Shown: positions 27,288 to 36,082 of the stretch, piece after piece | How the letters are laid out: each line of letters begins with the position of its first letter | Numbering within the stretch: the stretch's first letter is position 1 | Origin: Burkholderia sp. MS389 | Lineage (GTDB): Bacteria > Pseudomonadota > Gammaproteobacteria > Burkholderiales > Burkholderiaceae | Direction: 5' to 3' | DNA: 64,000 bases | NCBI RefSeq assembly: GCF_016899425.1 | Contig: NZ_CP045994.1 | Coordinates: 1,488,001 to 1,552,000 of the forward strand | Translations under genes and position numbers: made by a program | Notes under the pieces: model-generated | What the model saw: only the letters and a program-made list of their open reading frames with translations | Databases searched by the model: none | Told to the model about the DNA's origin: nothing

Positions 27288-28036
27288 ACGGCAACGCGAT
27301 CGCGCTGCACGGCATCGTGCAGCGCTTCGGTGCGCAGACCGTGCTCGACGGTGTCGATCTGCGCATCGCAGCCGGCGAGCGCCACGCGCTGATCGGGCCG
27401 AACGGCGCGGGCAAGTCGACGCTGTTCGGCGTGATCGCCGGGGCGACGCGGCCGACGCGCGGGCGCGTCATGCTGCACGGCGTCGCGCTGCGCGGGCGCG
27501 GGCCGGTCGTCGCGAGCCGCCTCGGCATCGGCCGCAGTTTCCAGCAGACGAGCGCGTTCGCGCGCCTGAGCGTATTCGACAACCTGCGCTGCGCGGCGCT
27601 GCATGCGCCGGCCGAACGGCGGCGCTGGTGGAACCGGCTGCGCGACTCCGCGTCGGTCGATCTCGCGGCCGCGCGCGTGCTGCACGACATCGGCCTCGAC
27701 GCGCGGCGCGACACGCCGGCCGGCGAACTCGGCTATGCGGAGCAGCGCGCGCTCGATCTCGGCATTGCGCTCGCGAGCGGCGCGCGGACGCTGCTGCTCG
27801 ACGAGCCGACGGCCGGCATGAGCCGCGCGCAGGCCGCGCGGATGATCGCGTTGATCCGCGCGACGACGCAGGGCCGCACGGTCCTGATGATCGAGCACGA
27901 CATGGACGCGGTGTTCGGTTTCGCCGAACGCATCACGGTGCTCGTGCGCGGCACGGTGGTCGCGACCGGCGCGCCCGACGCGATCCGCGCCGATCCGCGC
28001 GTGCGTGCCGCGTATCTGGGCGAGGGTGCGGCATGA
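27284..28036 (+). CDS. livG: ABC transporter ATP-binding protein (LivG-like)
   Basis: A 250-residue ATPase with Walker A GPNGAGKST near residue 38, Q-loop in RSFQQTSAF, a degenerate signature ELGYAEQRALDL (typical of LivG, which has no LSGGQ), Walker B LLLDEPTAGM, and the switch His in MIEHDM. GGGAGGA precedes the ATG, which overlaps the LivM stop. It powers the importer as a heterodimer with LivF. Confidence 0.9.
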   Translation: MNGNAIALHGIVQRFGAQTVLDGVDLRIAAGERHALIGPNGAGKSTLFGVIAGATRPTRGRVMLHGVALRGRGPVVASRLGIGRSFQQTSAFARLSVFDNLRCAALHAPAERRRWWNRLRDSASVDLAAARVLHDIGLDARRDTPAGELGYAEQRALDLGIALASGARTLLLDEPTAGMSRAQAARMIALIRATTQGRTVLMIEHDMDAVFGFAERITVLVRGTVVATGAPDAIRADPRVRAAYLGEGAA

Positions 28037-28737
28037 GCGTGGTGCTCGACATTCGCGGGCTGCGCGCGTGGTACGGGATGCAGCCCGTACTCGATGGCGT
28101 CGATCTCGCGCTCGCGCCGGGCGAGACGCTCGCGCTGCTCGGCCGCAACGGCTCCGGGCGCTCGACGCTCGCGAAGGCCGTGATGGGGCTCGTGCGCACG
28201 GCCGGCTCGGTGCGCATCGCCGGCGCCGAATGCGCAGGGGCGCGCACGTTCGAGATCGCGCGGCGCGGCGTCGCTTACGTGGCCGAAAGCCGCGACGTGT
28301 TCCCGCTGCTGACCGTGCGCGACAACCTGCGACTCGGTTTGCGCGGCGTGAGCGGCGCAGCCGAACGGGCGGCGCTCGACCGCCTGTTCGACCGTTTTCC
28401 GCTGCTGGCCGCGCGCGCGGACGTGAAAGCCGGGCGGCTGTCGGGCGGGGAGCAGCAGGTGCTCGCGCTGGTGCGCGCACTCGCCGGCGGCCCGCGCGTG
28501 CTGATCGTCGACGAACCGGCCGAGGGGCTCGCGCCGCTCGCGGTCGACGAAGTCGGCGCGTGTCTCGCCGCGCTGCAGGCCGACGGCGTCGCGATCGCGC
28601 TGATCGAGCAGCGGCTGCAGCTCGCACCGCGGCTCGCGCGACGCGTCGCGGTGATGGGGCGGGGAAGGATCGTCTACGACGGCGGGCTCGACGGGCTGTA
28701 CGGCGAGGTGGCCGACGCGTGGCTGAGCGCGGGCTGA
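28033..28737 (+). CDS. livF: ABC transporter ATP-binding protein (LivF-like) with Arg in Walker A
   Basis: A 234-residue ATPase with an intact signature LSGGEQQV and Walker B VLIVDEPAEGL. The Walker A loop reads GRNGSGRST: the normally invariant Lys is Arg 43 (codon CGC at 28159-28161). The switch-region residue is Gln (ALIEQ), which is usual in LivF. If Arg cannot hold the ATP phosphates, this subunit's own site would be impaired and the partner LivG would supply most hydrolysis. The start overlaps the LivG stop (ATGA). No substrate-binding protein follows within the window. Confidence 0.88.
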   Translation: MSVVLDIRGLRAWYGMQPVLDGVDLALAPGETLALLGRNGSGRSTLAKAVMGLVRTAGSVRIAGAECAGARTFEIARRGVAYVAESRDVFPLLTVRDNLRLGLRGVSGAAERAALDRLFDRFPLLAARADVKAGRLSGGEQQVLALVRALAGGPRVLIVDEPAEGLAPLAVDEVGACLAALQADGVAIALIEQRLQLAPRLARRVAVMGRGRIVYDGGLDGLYGEVADAWLSAG

Positions 28738-28834
28738 CCACGCCCGGTCGATTGTTCGGCAAACTCCGCCAGTCAATTCGCGTCGAGCCGCTTTATCGCT
28801 GCGGTGCCGCAACGTAAATTTCCAGTCAGGCCGA

Positions 28835-28846
28835 TTGCCGCGGCAA
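28835..28846. promoter_or_regulatory. 12-bp palindrome upstream of the SDR gene
   Basis: TTGCCGCGGCAA is a perfect palindrome 57 bp before the SDR start, and a further half-copy CGCGGCAA lies at 28853-28860. The position suits an operator, but no local regulator gene is adjacent. Confidence 0.4.
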
Positions 28847-28903
28847 CATCGTCGCGGCAACCGGCGCCATCCATCGAAGGTCTTCTGACTGAGGAATGAA
28901 ATC

Positions 28904-29650
28904 ATGAGCAAGCTGGCAGGCAAGGTAGCGGTCGTCACGGGCGCCTCGAAGGGCATCGGCGCGGCGATCGCGAAGGCACTGGCCGACGAGGGCGCAGCGG
29001 TCGTCGTCAACTATGCGAGCAGCAAGGCGGGCGCGGATGCGGTCGTGAGCGCGATCACCGAAGCGGGCGGCCGCGCGGTCGCGGTCGGCGGCGACGTGTC
29101 GAAGGCCGCCGATGCGCAGCGCATCATCGATACCGCGGTCGACACGTACGGCCGTCTCGACGTGCTCGTCAACAACTCCGGCGTGTACGAATTCGCGCCG
29201 ATCGAAGCGATCACCGAAGAACACTACCGCCGGCAGTTCGACACGAACGTGTTTGGCGTGCTGCTGACCACGCAGGCGGCCGCCAAGCATCTCGGCGAAG
29301 GCGCGAGCATCATCAACATCAGCTCGGTCGTGACCAGCATCACGCCGCCGGCCAGCGCCGTGTACAGCGGCACGAAGGGCGCGGTCGACGCGATCACCGG
29401 CGTGCTCGCGCTCGAGCTCGCTCCGCGCAAGATCCGCGTGAACGCGATCAACCCGGGGATGGTCGTGACCGAAGGCACGCACAGCGCGGGCATCATCGGC
29501 TCCGATCTCGAAGCGCAAGTGCTCGGCCAGACGCCGCTCGGCCGCCTCGGCGAGCCTAACGACATCGCGTCGGTCGCCGTGTTCCTCGCATCGGACGATG
29601 CACGCTGGCTGACCGGCGAGCGCCTCGTCGCGAGCGGCGGGCTGCGCTGA
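28904..29650 (+). CDS. Short-chain dehydrogenase/reductase, 3-oxoacyl-reductase type
   Basis: A 248-residue classical SDR. It has the TGASKGIG cofactor loop (12-19), NNSG (90-93), the catalytic Ser 141, Tyr 154 and Lys 158 in YSGTKGA, and a C-terminal segment typical of FabG/glucose-dehydrogenase-like enzymes. It would oxidise or reduce a hydroxyl/ketone with NAD(P). TGAGGAATGA lies before the ATG. A long inverted repeat after its stop may end the transcript before the ketosynthase gene, so I treat the two as separate units, although a shared acyl-chain role is possible. Confidence 0.87.
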   Translation: MSKLAGKVAVVTGASKGIGAAIAKALADEGAAVVVNYASSKAGADAVVSAITEAGGRAVAVGGDVSKAADAQRIIDTAVDTYGRLDVLVNNSGVYEFAPIEAITEEHYRRQFDTNVFGVLLTTQAAAKHLGEGASIINISSVVTSITPPASAVYSGTKGAVDAITGVLALELAPRKIRVNAINPGMVVTEGTHSAGIIGSDLEAQVLGQTPLGRLGEPNDIASVAVFLASDDARWLTGERLVASGGLR

Positions 29651-29662
29651 GTCGGCATGAGT

Positions 29663-29711
29663 GGGGCCTGCGCGAGGCAACGTGCCCCGCGATCACCGCG
29701 TCGCAGGCCCC
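29663..29711 (+). terminator. Long inverted repeat after the SDR gene
   Basis: GGGGCCTGCG (29663-29672) and its exact complement (29702-29711) enclose 29 nt. There is no T-tract. The rest of the 270-bp gap to the ketosynthase gene is AT-richer, and I see no other gene in it. Confidence 0.4.
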
Positions 29712-29920
29712 GCCGTCGTGGCATCCCCGCAGCGCAGCTCGGTCGGGTTTGCGAAAACGCGAATTTCGATATTTAATTCCTCTGAAGTGATCCGGCAGGT
29801 TTGAACGGTTTGCGGCCGGATGCAAACGGCGCACGTCGCTGGCAGGTCGAGCGAACATCGGCGGTGCGGCGCTCGACATGCGGCCGACGCCGGCATGGTT
29901 CGTTTTCGGGGAAGCGGGAC

Positions 29921-31147
29921 ATGAGACGTGCGGTCATCACGGGGATCGGCATTGCGTCCAGCATCGGCAGCGATGTCCCGACCGTGCGCGACGCGCTGCG
30001 CGCGGGCCGCAGCGCCATCGTGTTTTCCGAATCATTCAGGGACGCGGGACTGCGCAGCCACGTCTGGGCGCCCGTCGAGGCGCCCGCGCCGGATCGCGTC
30101 GATCGCCGGCATCTCCGATGGATGACCCCTGCCGCGCTGCAAGCATTCGCATGCATGCAACAAGCGATCGACGACGCGCGGCTGCCCTCGCGCCTCGTGT
30201 CGAACGAGCGCGCCGGCGTGATCGTCGGCAACGCGTGCGGGGTGTCGCTCGGTTACGTCCATGCGGTCGATGCGATGCGCACGCGTGGGTTGCGCGGCGT
30301 CGGCGCGTACGACATCGTGCATTCGATGCCGTCTGTCCATGCCGCGTGCCTTGCCGTCGCGTTCGGCGTGCGCGGCGTGAGCTACGCAATCTGCGGTGCG
30401 TGCGCCGCATCGGCACAGTGCATCGGCCATGCCGTCGAATTGATCAGGGCCGGCACGCAGGACATCGTGTTCGCCGGCGGCGCCGAAGAACTGGGGTGGG
30501 AAGTCGCGTGCCAGTACGATGCAATCGGCGCGCTGTCGACCCGCTTCAACGATACGCCGGTGCGCGCGTCGCGCCCCTACGATGCGGACCGCGACGGCTT
30601 CGTGATTTCAGGCGGCGCAGGGATCGTCGTGGTCGAGGAAATGAATCATGCAATCGAGCGCGGCGCGCCCGTCTATGCGGAAGTGATCGGCTACGGCACG
30701 ACGACCGACGGTATCGACATGGTCGTGCCGTCCGGCGAAGGCGCCGAGCGCAGCATGAGGCTCGCATTGCGCGGTATCGATTTGCCGATCGACTATCTGA
30801 ACACGCACGGCACGTCCACGCCCGTCGGCGATATCCGCGAATTACGCGCGATCCGGAACGTGTTCGGCGAGGCCGCGCCGCCGGTGTCGTCGACCAAGTC
30901 GACGACCGGCCACGCGCAGGGTGCGGCCGGTGTGCACGAATTCATCTATGCGGTGCTGATGATGAACGACGGATTCATTGCGCCGAGCATGAACATCGGG
31001 CAGCTCGACGACGGCGCGTGCGGCTTCGACATCGTCACGGCGACCACGCAGCGGAAACTGACGACCGTGATGACGAACAGTTTCGGTTTCGGCGGGGTCA
31101 ATGCGACGCTCGTCATGACGAACGCCTATCGCGCGCAGATGCAATAG
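29921..31147 (+). CDS. 3-oxoacyl-ACP synthase I (FabB-like)
   Basis: A 408-residue ketosynthase that matches E. coli FabB along its length, including the N-terminal RAVITGIGIASSIG and the C-terminal TTVMTNSFGFGGVNATLVM. The catalytic triad Cys 161 (ICGACAAS), His 296 (NTHGTSTP) and His 331 (TTGHAQG) is complete, so it should condense acyl-ACP with malonyl-ACP. I start at the ATG at 29921, which follows a weak GGGGAAG and begins with the FabB N-terminus. No fabA-like gene is next to it; the partner 53 bp downstream is a thioesterase. A specialised acyl chain or signal is one possibility. Confidence 0.87.
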   Translation: MRRAVITGIGIASSIGSDVPTVRDALRAGRSAIVFSESFRDAGLRSHVWAPVEAPAPDRVDRRHLRWMTPAALQAFACMQQAIDDARLPSRLVSNERAGVIVGNACGVSLGYVHAVDAMRTRGLRGVGAYDIVHSMPSVHAACLAVAFGVRGVSYAICGACAASAQCIGHAVELIRAGTQDIVFAGGAEELGWEVACQYDAIGALSTRFNDTPVRASRPYDADRDGFVISGGAGIVVVEEMNHAIERGAPVYAEVIGYGTTTDGIDMVVPSGEGAERSMRLALRGIDLPIDYLNTHGTSTPVGDIRELRAIRNVFGEAAPPVSSTKSTTGHAQGAAGVHEFIYAVLMMNDGFIAPSMNIGQLDDGACGFDIVTATTQRKLTTVMTNSFGFGGVNATLVMTNAYRAQMQ

Positions 31148-31200
31148 CGCGCCGCCGCATGCGTTTCCCTGAACTGCCGATTTCTCCCGGAGGTGTCGAC

Positions 31201-31608
31201 ATGCAGGTTGCTCCCAGCCATCGCAGCCATCATTTTTCGTTGCGCGTGCCGTTCGTCGATGTCGATCTCGGCGGCGTCGTCTATCACGCGAACTACCTGC
31301 GCTGGTTCGATCAGGCCAGGATGGAATGGTATCGCGCCAACGGTATCGATCTCGCGCACATGATGGCCGAACTGCGAACCGGACTCATCGTCTGCCGCAT
31401 CGAGACGGCGTTCCTGTCGCCGGCGCGTCACGACGAACCGCTGACGATCCGCACGACGCTGACCGAGCTCACGCGTGTGCGTATCGCGTTCCAGCAGGAG
31501 GTCTATCGCGACGATACGCTGCTGGCAAAAGGGCGAACGGGGCTCGCCGGCGTGAATCTCGACACGCTGCGGCCGGTTCGGATTCCGTTTGCGTTTCGCG
31601 TCGAATGA
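31201..31608 (+). CDS. Acyl-CoA/acyl-ACP thioesterase, YbgC-like
   Basis: A 135-residue hot-dog-fold thioesterase with the YbgC-type block VDVDLGGVVYHANYLRWFDQ (D near residue 20 and HANY). A strong GGAGG 7 nt before the ATG at 31201 fixes this start; an ATG at 31159 has no such site. It is co-directional with the FabB-like gene and probably on the same transcript. It would release the acyl chain that the synthase elongates, but this link is inferred from adjacency. Confidence 0.82.
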   Translation: MQVAPSHRSHHFSLRVPFVDVDLGGVVYHANYLRWFDQARMEWYRANGIDLAHMMAELRTGLIVCRIETAFLSPARHDEPLTIRTTLTELTRVRIAFQQEVYRDDTLLAKGRTGLAGVNLDTLRPVRIPFAFRVE

Positions 31609-31662
31609 AAGACGCATGCCGTGGCGCTGCGCGACCCGTAGACCGCCGGCCGCGAGCGGCCG

Positions 31663-32157
31663 CTACGCGCTCATCGCCAGCGCATTCGCGCCGACGTGCC
31701 ACCGCAGGCATTCGACGACGAGCGCGTGATTGGCTTCGGAGCCGAGCCCCGCGATCGTCATCGCGCCGACGATGCCGGCGCCGGCAATCCGCAGCGGCAC
31801 GCCGCCGCCGTCGAGCGCGTAGTCGTCGTCCGACAGGCCGTGCGAGCGCAGCGACCAGCCGGCACGCCGAAAGCATGCGCCGACCGCGAGCGAACTCTGG
31901 CCGAAACGCAGCACCGTGTTCTGTCGGCGGCGGATCGCCTCGCTGTCGTGCGCGTCGCTGCCGTCGAGCGCGCAGTAGAACAGCGGCGCCTGCCCGCCGA
32001 CGATGCCGACCGCGATCGGCAGCCCGCGGCGCGACGCGAGGTTGACCGCGATTTCTCCGATGCGGCGTGCGACGGCTGCATTGAAGTGCGGCAGCGCCGG
32101 GTTCGACGCATCGTCGTTGAAGGCGTGGGGTTCGAGGCGAAAGGGGGGCGTCACCAT
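31663..32157 (-). CDS. UPF0303 / GlcG-HbpS-like protein
   Basis: A 164-residue protein with GAGIVGAMTIAGLGSEANHA near the C-terminus and a middle LPIAVGIVGGQAPLFYCALD block, characteristic of the UPF0303 group within the GlcG/HbpS (DUF336) fold. Members are small, often oligomeric proteins; some relatives bind haem. I start at the ATG at 32157; the upstream frame is basic and not family-like. It is convergent with the thioesterase gene and lies downstream of iolB on the same strand. Confidence 0.75.
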   Translation of the reverse strand: MVTPPFRLEPHAFNDDASNPALPHFNAAVARRIGEIAVNLASRRGLPIAVGIVGGQAPLFYCALDGSDAHDSEAIRRRQNTVLRFGQSSLAVGACFRRAGWSLRSHGLSDDDYALDGGGVPLRIAGAGIVGAMTIAGLGSEANHALVVECLRWHVGANALAMSA

Positions 32158-32211
32158 GGCGGCTCCGTCGCGTTGCCGGCACTGTACGCGCGTGCCGGGC
32201 GTCGCATCGTC

Positions 32212-32232
32212 ACGGGCCGCGCGCGGGCCCGT
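32212..32232 (-). terminator. Short hairpin downstream of iolB
   Basis: ACGGGCC and GGCCCGT form a 7-bp stem with a 7-nt loop, between iolB and the UPF0303 gene on the minus strand. On that strand no T-tract follows, so strength is doubtful. Confidence 0.3.
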
Positions 32233-32238
32233 CTTTCG

Positions 32239-32300
32239 TTCAGTGCTTCGGCGTTTCGGCACGTCGACGTTTCAGCGTTTCAGCGCTTCAACGTTTCGGC
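32239..32300. repeat. Imperfect short repeats at the iolB 3' end
   Basis: Variants of CGTTTCRGC (for example at 32251, 32268 and 32291) recur over about 60 bp across the iolB stop. They are degenerate and of uncertain meaning. Confidence 0.45.
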
Positions 32301-33106
32301 GCCGCGTCGAGCATCCACTCGTGCGCGGGATCGTTCCTGAACGCCCACGCGCGGCTCGGGCCCGCCATCACGTTCAGGTAGTACAGGTTGTAGCCGTGCG
32401 GTGCGACGACCGGGTGATAGCCGCGCGGCACCATCACGACGTCGTGGTTCTCGACCGCGCACGCCTCGTCGAGGCTGCGGTCGTCGGTGTATACGCGCTG
32501 GAACGCGAAGCCCTGCGGCGGATCGATCCGGTGGTAATAGGTTTCCTCGAGCGACGTCTCGTCGGGCGCCGCATCGCGGTCGTGCTTGTGCGGCGGATAG
32601 CTGCTCGAATGGCTGGCCGGCGTGACGACTTCGACGACGAGCAGCCGGTCGGCGGCCGGGTTGTCGCCCATCAGGATGTCGCATACGTAGCGCGTGTTGG
32701 TGCCTTGCCCGCGCACCGAGCGGCGCATCCGTTCGCCGTCGAGGCGCTGAACCCGCTTGTCGCCGCTCGCGTACGGCGCGGTGCACAGCGCGACTTCCGC
32801 ATCGCGCGTCGCGACCAGCGTGACGGTCTTGCCGCCCGGCACGTACAGCGCGTCCGGCGACACGTCCTCGAACACACTGTCGCGCTTGCCGAGCGCGTCG
32901 TACGTCTCGCCGTCGACTTCGGCGCGCACCGTGCCCGTCAGCACGACCACACACAATTCGCGCGTGTCGGTGTCGAGCGTTTCGGTGTCGCCGGCCTTCA
33001 GGCGCAGCGCGCGAAAGCCGACGTGCTTCCAGCCGGCCGATTCGGGCGTGACGTTGCAGATTTCGCGGTCGGCGGATGCCTTGACCAGCAGGGGTGAAAT
33101 CGTCAT
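32288..33106 (-). CDS. iolB: 5-deoxy-glucuronate isomerase
   Basis: A 272-residue cupin-fold isomerase of the KduI/IolB family, the fourth step of inositol breakdown (5-deoxy-D-glucuronate to 2-deoxy-5-keto-D-gluconate). The metal-site region YPPHKHDRDA and the later YHRIDPPQGFAFQRVYTDD and MVPRGYHPVVAPHGYN blocks match the family. GGAG lies upstream of the ATG at 33106. It is the last gene of the minus-strand iolC-iolD-iolE-iolB run. Confidence 0.95.
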   Translation of the reverse strand: MTISPLLVKASADREICNVTPESAGWKHVGFRALRLKAGDTETLDTDTRELCVVVLTGTVRAEVDGETYDALGKRDSVFEDVSPDALYVPGGKTVTLVATRDAEVALCTAPYASGDKRVQRLDGERMRRSVRGQGTNTRYVCDILMGDNPAADRLLVVEVVTPASHSSSYPPHKHDRDAAPDETSLEETYYHRIDPPQGFAFQRVYTDDRSLDEACAVENHDVVMVPRGYHPVVAPHGYNLYYLNVMAGPSRAWAFRNDPAHEWMLDAAPKR

Positions 33107-33162
33107 GAAATAAGTCTCCGCAATAGGGTAGGGCGCGAACGCTCAGGCGCTTGCGCGCGAAC

Positions 33163-34092
33163 TCACGCGCTCAACCGGTCGACGATCGCGCGCAGCGATT
33201 CGTAGCCCTTCTTCGCATACGCATAGCTCGGCGCGACGGCCGGGTCCTGCTCGGCCTCGACGACGAGCCAGCCTTCGTAGCCGGCGTCCTTCAGCGTGCG
33301 CAGCGTCGCGTCGTAGTCGAGCGCGCCGTCGCCCGGCACCGTGAAGGTGCCGTTGATCACGCCGTTCAAAAAGCTCCAGCCGTCGTTGCGTGCCTTGCTG
33401 ACGACCTGCGGCCGCACGTCCTTGCAATGCACGTGCGCGACGCGCGACACGTGCTTCTGCAGCAGCGCCACCGGGTCGGCCGCGCCGCCGAAATACGCGT
33501 GGCCGGTGTCGAACAGCAGGAACACCTTCGCGGGATCGGTCAGCGCCATCAGCCGGTCGACGTCGTCCGGCGACTCGACGTACGCGCCCATGTGGTGATG
33601 GTACGCAAGCTTGATGCCGTACGTGTCGAGCAGGTGCGCGCCGAACGCGTCGAGACGCGCCGCATAGCGCCGCCACGCTGCATCGTCGACGAAACGCGGC
33701 CGCTTCGCGACCGGCGTGTCGATGTTGCCCTGGATCGTGCCCGCGCATTCGCCGTACACGACGACCTTCACGTCGTTGTACTGCAGCTTCGTCATATGCG
33801 CGCGGCAGCGCTCGATTTCCGCCGCGACCGCATCGGCATCGGTCATGCCCGGCGCGACTTCCGCGAGGAAGCCCGAATACCAGCCCGACACGCACACGAG
33901 CCCGAATTCGGCGAGCTTCGCCTTCAGTTCGGGGCCCGTCTTCGGAAACTTGTTGCCGAGCTCGAAGCCCGCATAGCCGATTTCGGCGCCTTCCTTCAGC
34001 GCCGTCTCGAGCGGCGTCTCGCCGCCGAGCGACGGCAGGTCGTCGTTCATCCACGACAGGGGATTGATACCGATGCGGACGTTCCAGCTCAT
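33163..34092 (-). CDS. iolE: myo-inosose-2 dehydratase
   Basis: A 309-residue xylose-isomerase-like TIM barrel. INPLSWMNDDLPSLG at the N-terminus and FDTGHAYFGGADP and VHCKDVR further on match IolE, which dehydrates 2-keto-myo-inositol (scyllo-inosose) to 3D-trihydroxycyclohexane-1,2-dione. Metal-binding Glu/Asp/His residues of the barrel are visible (GHAY, HVHCKD). AGGAAA precedes the ATG. It lies 60 bp downstream of iolD on the same strand, and a related protein is encoded at 44058. Confidence 0.95.
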   Translation of the reverse strand: MSWNVRIGINPLSWMNDDLPSLGGETPLETALKEGAEIGYAGFELGNKFPKTGPELKAKLAEFGLVCVSGWYSGFLAEVAPGMTDADAVAAEIERCRAHMTKLQYNDVKVVVYGECAGTIQGNIDTPVAKRPRFVDDAAWRRYAARLDAFGAHLLDTYGIKLAYHHHMGAYVESPDDVDRLMALTDPAKVFLLFDTGHAYFGGAADPVALLQKHVSRVAHVHCKDVRPQVVSKARNDGWSFLNGVINGTFTVPGDGALDYDATLRTLKDAGYEGWLVVEAEQDPAVAPSYAYAKKGYESLRAIVDRLSA

Positions 34093-34152
34093 GACGGGTT
34101 TCCTGGGTTCGAATGTTGTTGTGTCGGCGCGGCCGATGGAAAGGGGCGCGGA

Positions 34153-36036
34153 TCAGCGCCGCTGGCGGGTCTTCGCGTCGAGATACGCGCGGTGCGCCGC
34201 TTCGACGCCGGCGCGTTCGGACACCTGCGGCACCGCGACTTCCCACCACGCGCCGCCGTCGTCGGTCGTGCGCTGGTGCGTGGTGTCGATCACGAGCACC
34301 TGGCTCGTCGTCGCCGCCCGCGCGCGCTTCATTTCGTGGCGCAGCTCGCCGATGTCGCGCACGTGCACGGCTTCGGCGCCCATCGCGCGCGCATGCATCG
34401 CGAAGTCGATCGTCGAGCGTTCGCCGCCTTCGGGCACGCAGTCGTCGAGCATGTTGTTGAAGCTCGCGCCGCCGCAATTGAGTTGCAGCCGCTCGATGCA
34501 GCCGTAGCCGCGGTTGTCGAGGATCACGACGATGAGCTTGCGGCCGAGCATCACGGACGTCGCGAGTTCCGCGTTGAGCATCATGTACGAGCCGTCGCCG
34601 ACGATCACGATCACTTCGCGCTCGGGCCGCGCGAGCTTCGCGCCGAGGCCGCCCGCGACCTCGTAGCCCATGCACGAATACGCATAATCCATGTGATAGT
34701 TGCCCGGCACGCCGCTGCGCCACAGCTTGTGCAACTCGGCCGGCAGCGTGCCGGCCGCGCAGACGACGAGATCGTCGCGCGCGCTGTCGCGTCCCGCGTC
34801 GGCCGCGGAGTCGCGCACCGCGCCGATCACTTCCGCGTCGTACGGCAGCGTGTCCTTCGGAATCCGTGTGGTCAGGTCCGTCACGCGCGCGTTCCATGCG
34901 GCGGCCTGGTCGCGGTTCGCGGCGGTCCACGCCGGGTCGGCGCGCCAGCCGGCCAGCGCGGCCGACAGCTGGCCGAGGCCCGTGCGCGCATCGGCCACCA
35001 GTTGCCGGCCGCGTTTCTTGCCCGCGTCGAACGGCTGCACGTTCAGGCTCAGCAGCGCCGCGTCGCCGTAGAGCGCGTGCGAACCGGTCGTGAAATCCTG
35101 CAGCCGCGTGCCGACCGCGAACACGACGTCGGCCTGCGCGGCCGCGCGGTTCGCGGCGGGCGAGCCCGTCACGCCGATCGAGCCGAGGTTCAGCGGGTGG
35201 TCCCACGCGAGGCTGCCCTTGCCGGCCTGCGATTCGGCGACCGGCACGCCGTGCGTGTCGGCGAACGTGCGCAGCGCATCCCACGCCTGGCTGTACAGCA
35301 CGCCGCCGCCCGCGACGATCAACGGCTTCTTCGCGGCCTTCAGCACGTCGAGCGCATCGGCGAGCTCGAGTGCGTCGGCCGGCGGCCGGCGCATCCGGAT
35401 CACCGGCGGCGCGAAGAAATCCTCGGGCCAGTCGTACGCGAAGGTCTGCACGTCCTGCGGCAGCGCGAGGCACACGGGCCCGCACTGCGCGGGATCGGTC
35501 ATCACCTGGATCGCGCGCGGCAGCGCGACGAGCAATTGCTCGGGCGACGTGATGCGGTCGAAGTAGCGCGTGACGGGCCGGAAGCAGTCGTTCGCGCTGA
35601 CGTCGCCCTGTTCGAAATCCTCGACCTGCTGCAGCACCGGGTCGGGCAGCCGCGACACGAACACGTCGCCGGGCAGCAACAGCAGCGGCAAGCGGCCGAC
35701 GTGCGCGAGCGCGGCCGAGGTCAGCATGTTGGTCGCGCCGGGGCCGATGCTCGACGTCGCGGCCATCATCCGCTGGCGGAAATGCGCTTTCGCGAACGCG
35801 ACGGCCGCGTTGGCCATCCCTTGCTCGTTGTGCGCGCGAAACGTCGGCAGCCGGTCCTTCTCCGCATGCAGCGCCTCGCCGAGCCCGGCCACGTTGCCGT
35901 GGCCGAAGATCGCGAACACGCCGCCGCAGTACGGCAGGATCTCGGTCCGGCCGTCGGGCTGGACGACTTCGGCGCGCAGGGCGGCCAGGTAGCGCACGAG
36001 CGCCTGGCTGACGGTCAGTCTTACGGTGGTGGTCAT
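34153..36036 (-). CDS. iolD: 3D-(3,5/4)-trihydroxycyclohexane-1,2-dione hydrolase
   Basis: A 627-residue thiamine-diphosphate enzyme of the acetolactate-synthase superfamily that opens the inositol ring. The N-terminal pyrimidine-binding domain has YCGGVFAIFGHGNVAGLG; the C-terminal domain carries the ThDP motif GDGSYMMLNAEL with the downstream NRGYGC. Length fits IolD. It has no evident Shine-Dalgarno, and the spacing to iolC is only 46 bp, so it is probably on the iolC transcript. Confidence 0.95.
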   Translation of the reverse strand: MTTTVRLTVSQALVRYLAALRAEVVQPDGRTEILPYCGGVFAIFGHGNVAGLGEALHAEKDRLPTFRAHNEQGMANAAVAFAKAHFRQRMMAATSSIGPGATNMLTSAALAHVGRLPLLLLPGDVFVSRLPDPVLQQVEDFEQGDVSANDCFRPVTRYFDRITSPEQLLVALPRAIQVMTDPAQCGPVCLALPQDVQTFAYDWPEDFFAPPVIRMRRPPADALELADALDVLKAAKKPLIVAGGGVLYSQAWDALRTFADTHGVPVAESQAGKGSLAWDHPLNLGSIGVTGSPAANRAAAQADVVFAVGTRLQDFTTGSHALYGDAALLSLNVQPFDAGKKRGRQLVADARTGLGQLSAALAGWRADPAWTAANRDQAAAWNARVTDLTTRIPKDTLPYDAEVIGAVRDSAADAGRDSARDDLVVCAAGTLPAELHKLWRSGVPGNYHMDYAYSCMGYEVAGGLGAKLARPEREVIVIVGDGSYMMLNAELATSVMLGRKLIVVILDNRGYGCIERLQLNCGGASFNNMLDDCVPEGGERSTIDFAMHARAMGAEAVHVRDIGELRHEMKRARAATTSQVLVIDTTHQRTTDDGGAWWEVAVPQVSERAGVEAAHRAYLDAKTRQRR

Positions 36037-36082
36037 CGTCGGTCGATAGAGAGAGGTCGGGTGGTCGTCACGAACACGGGCA

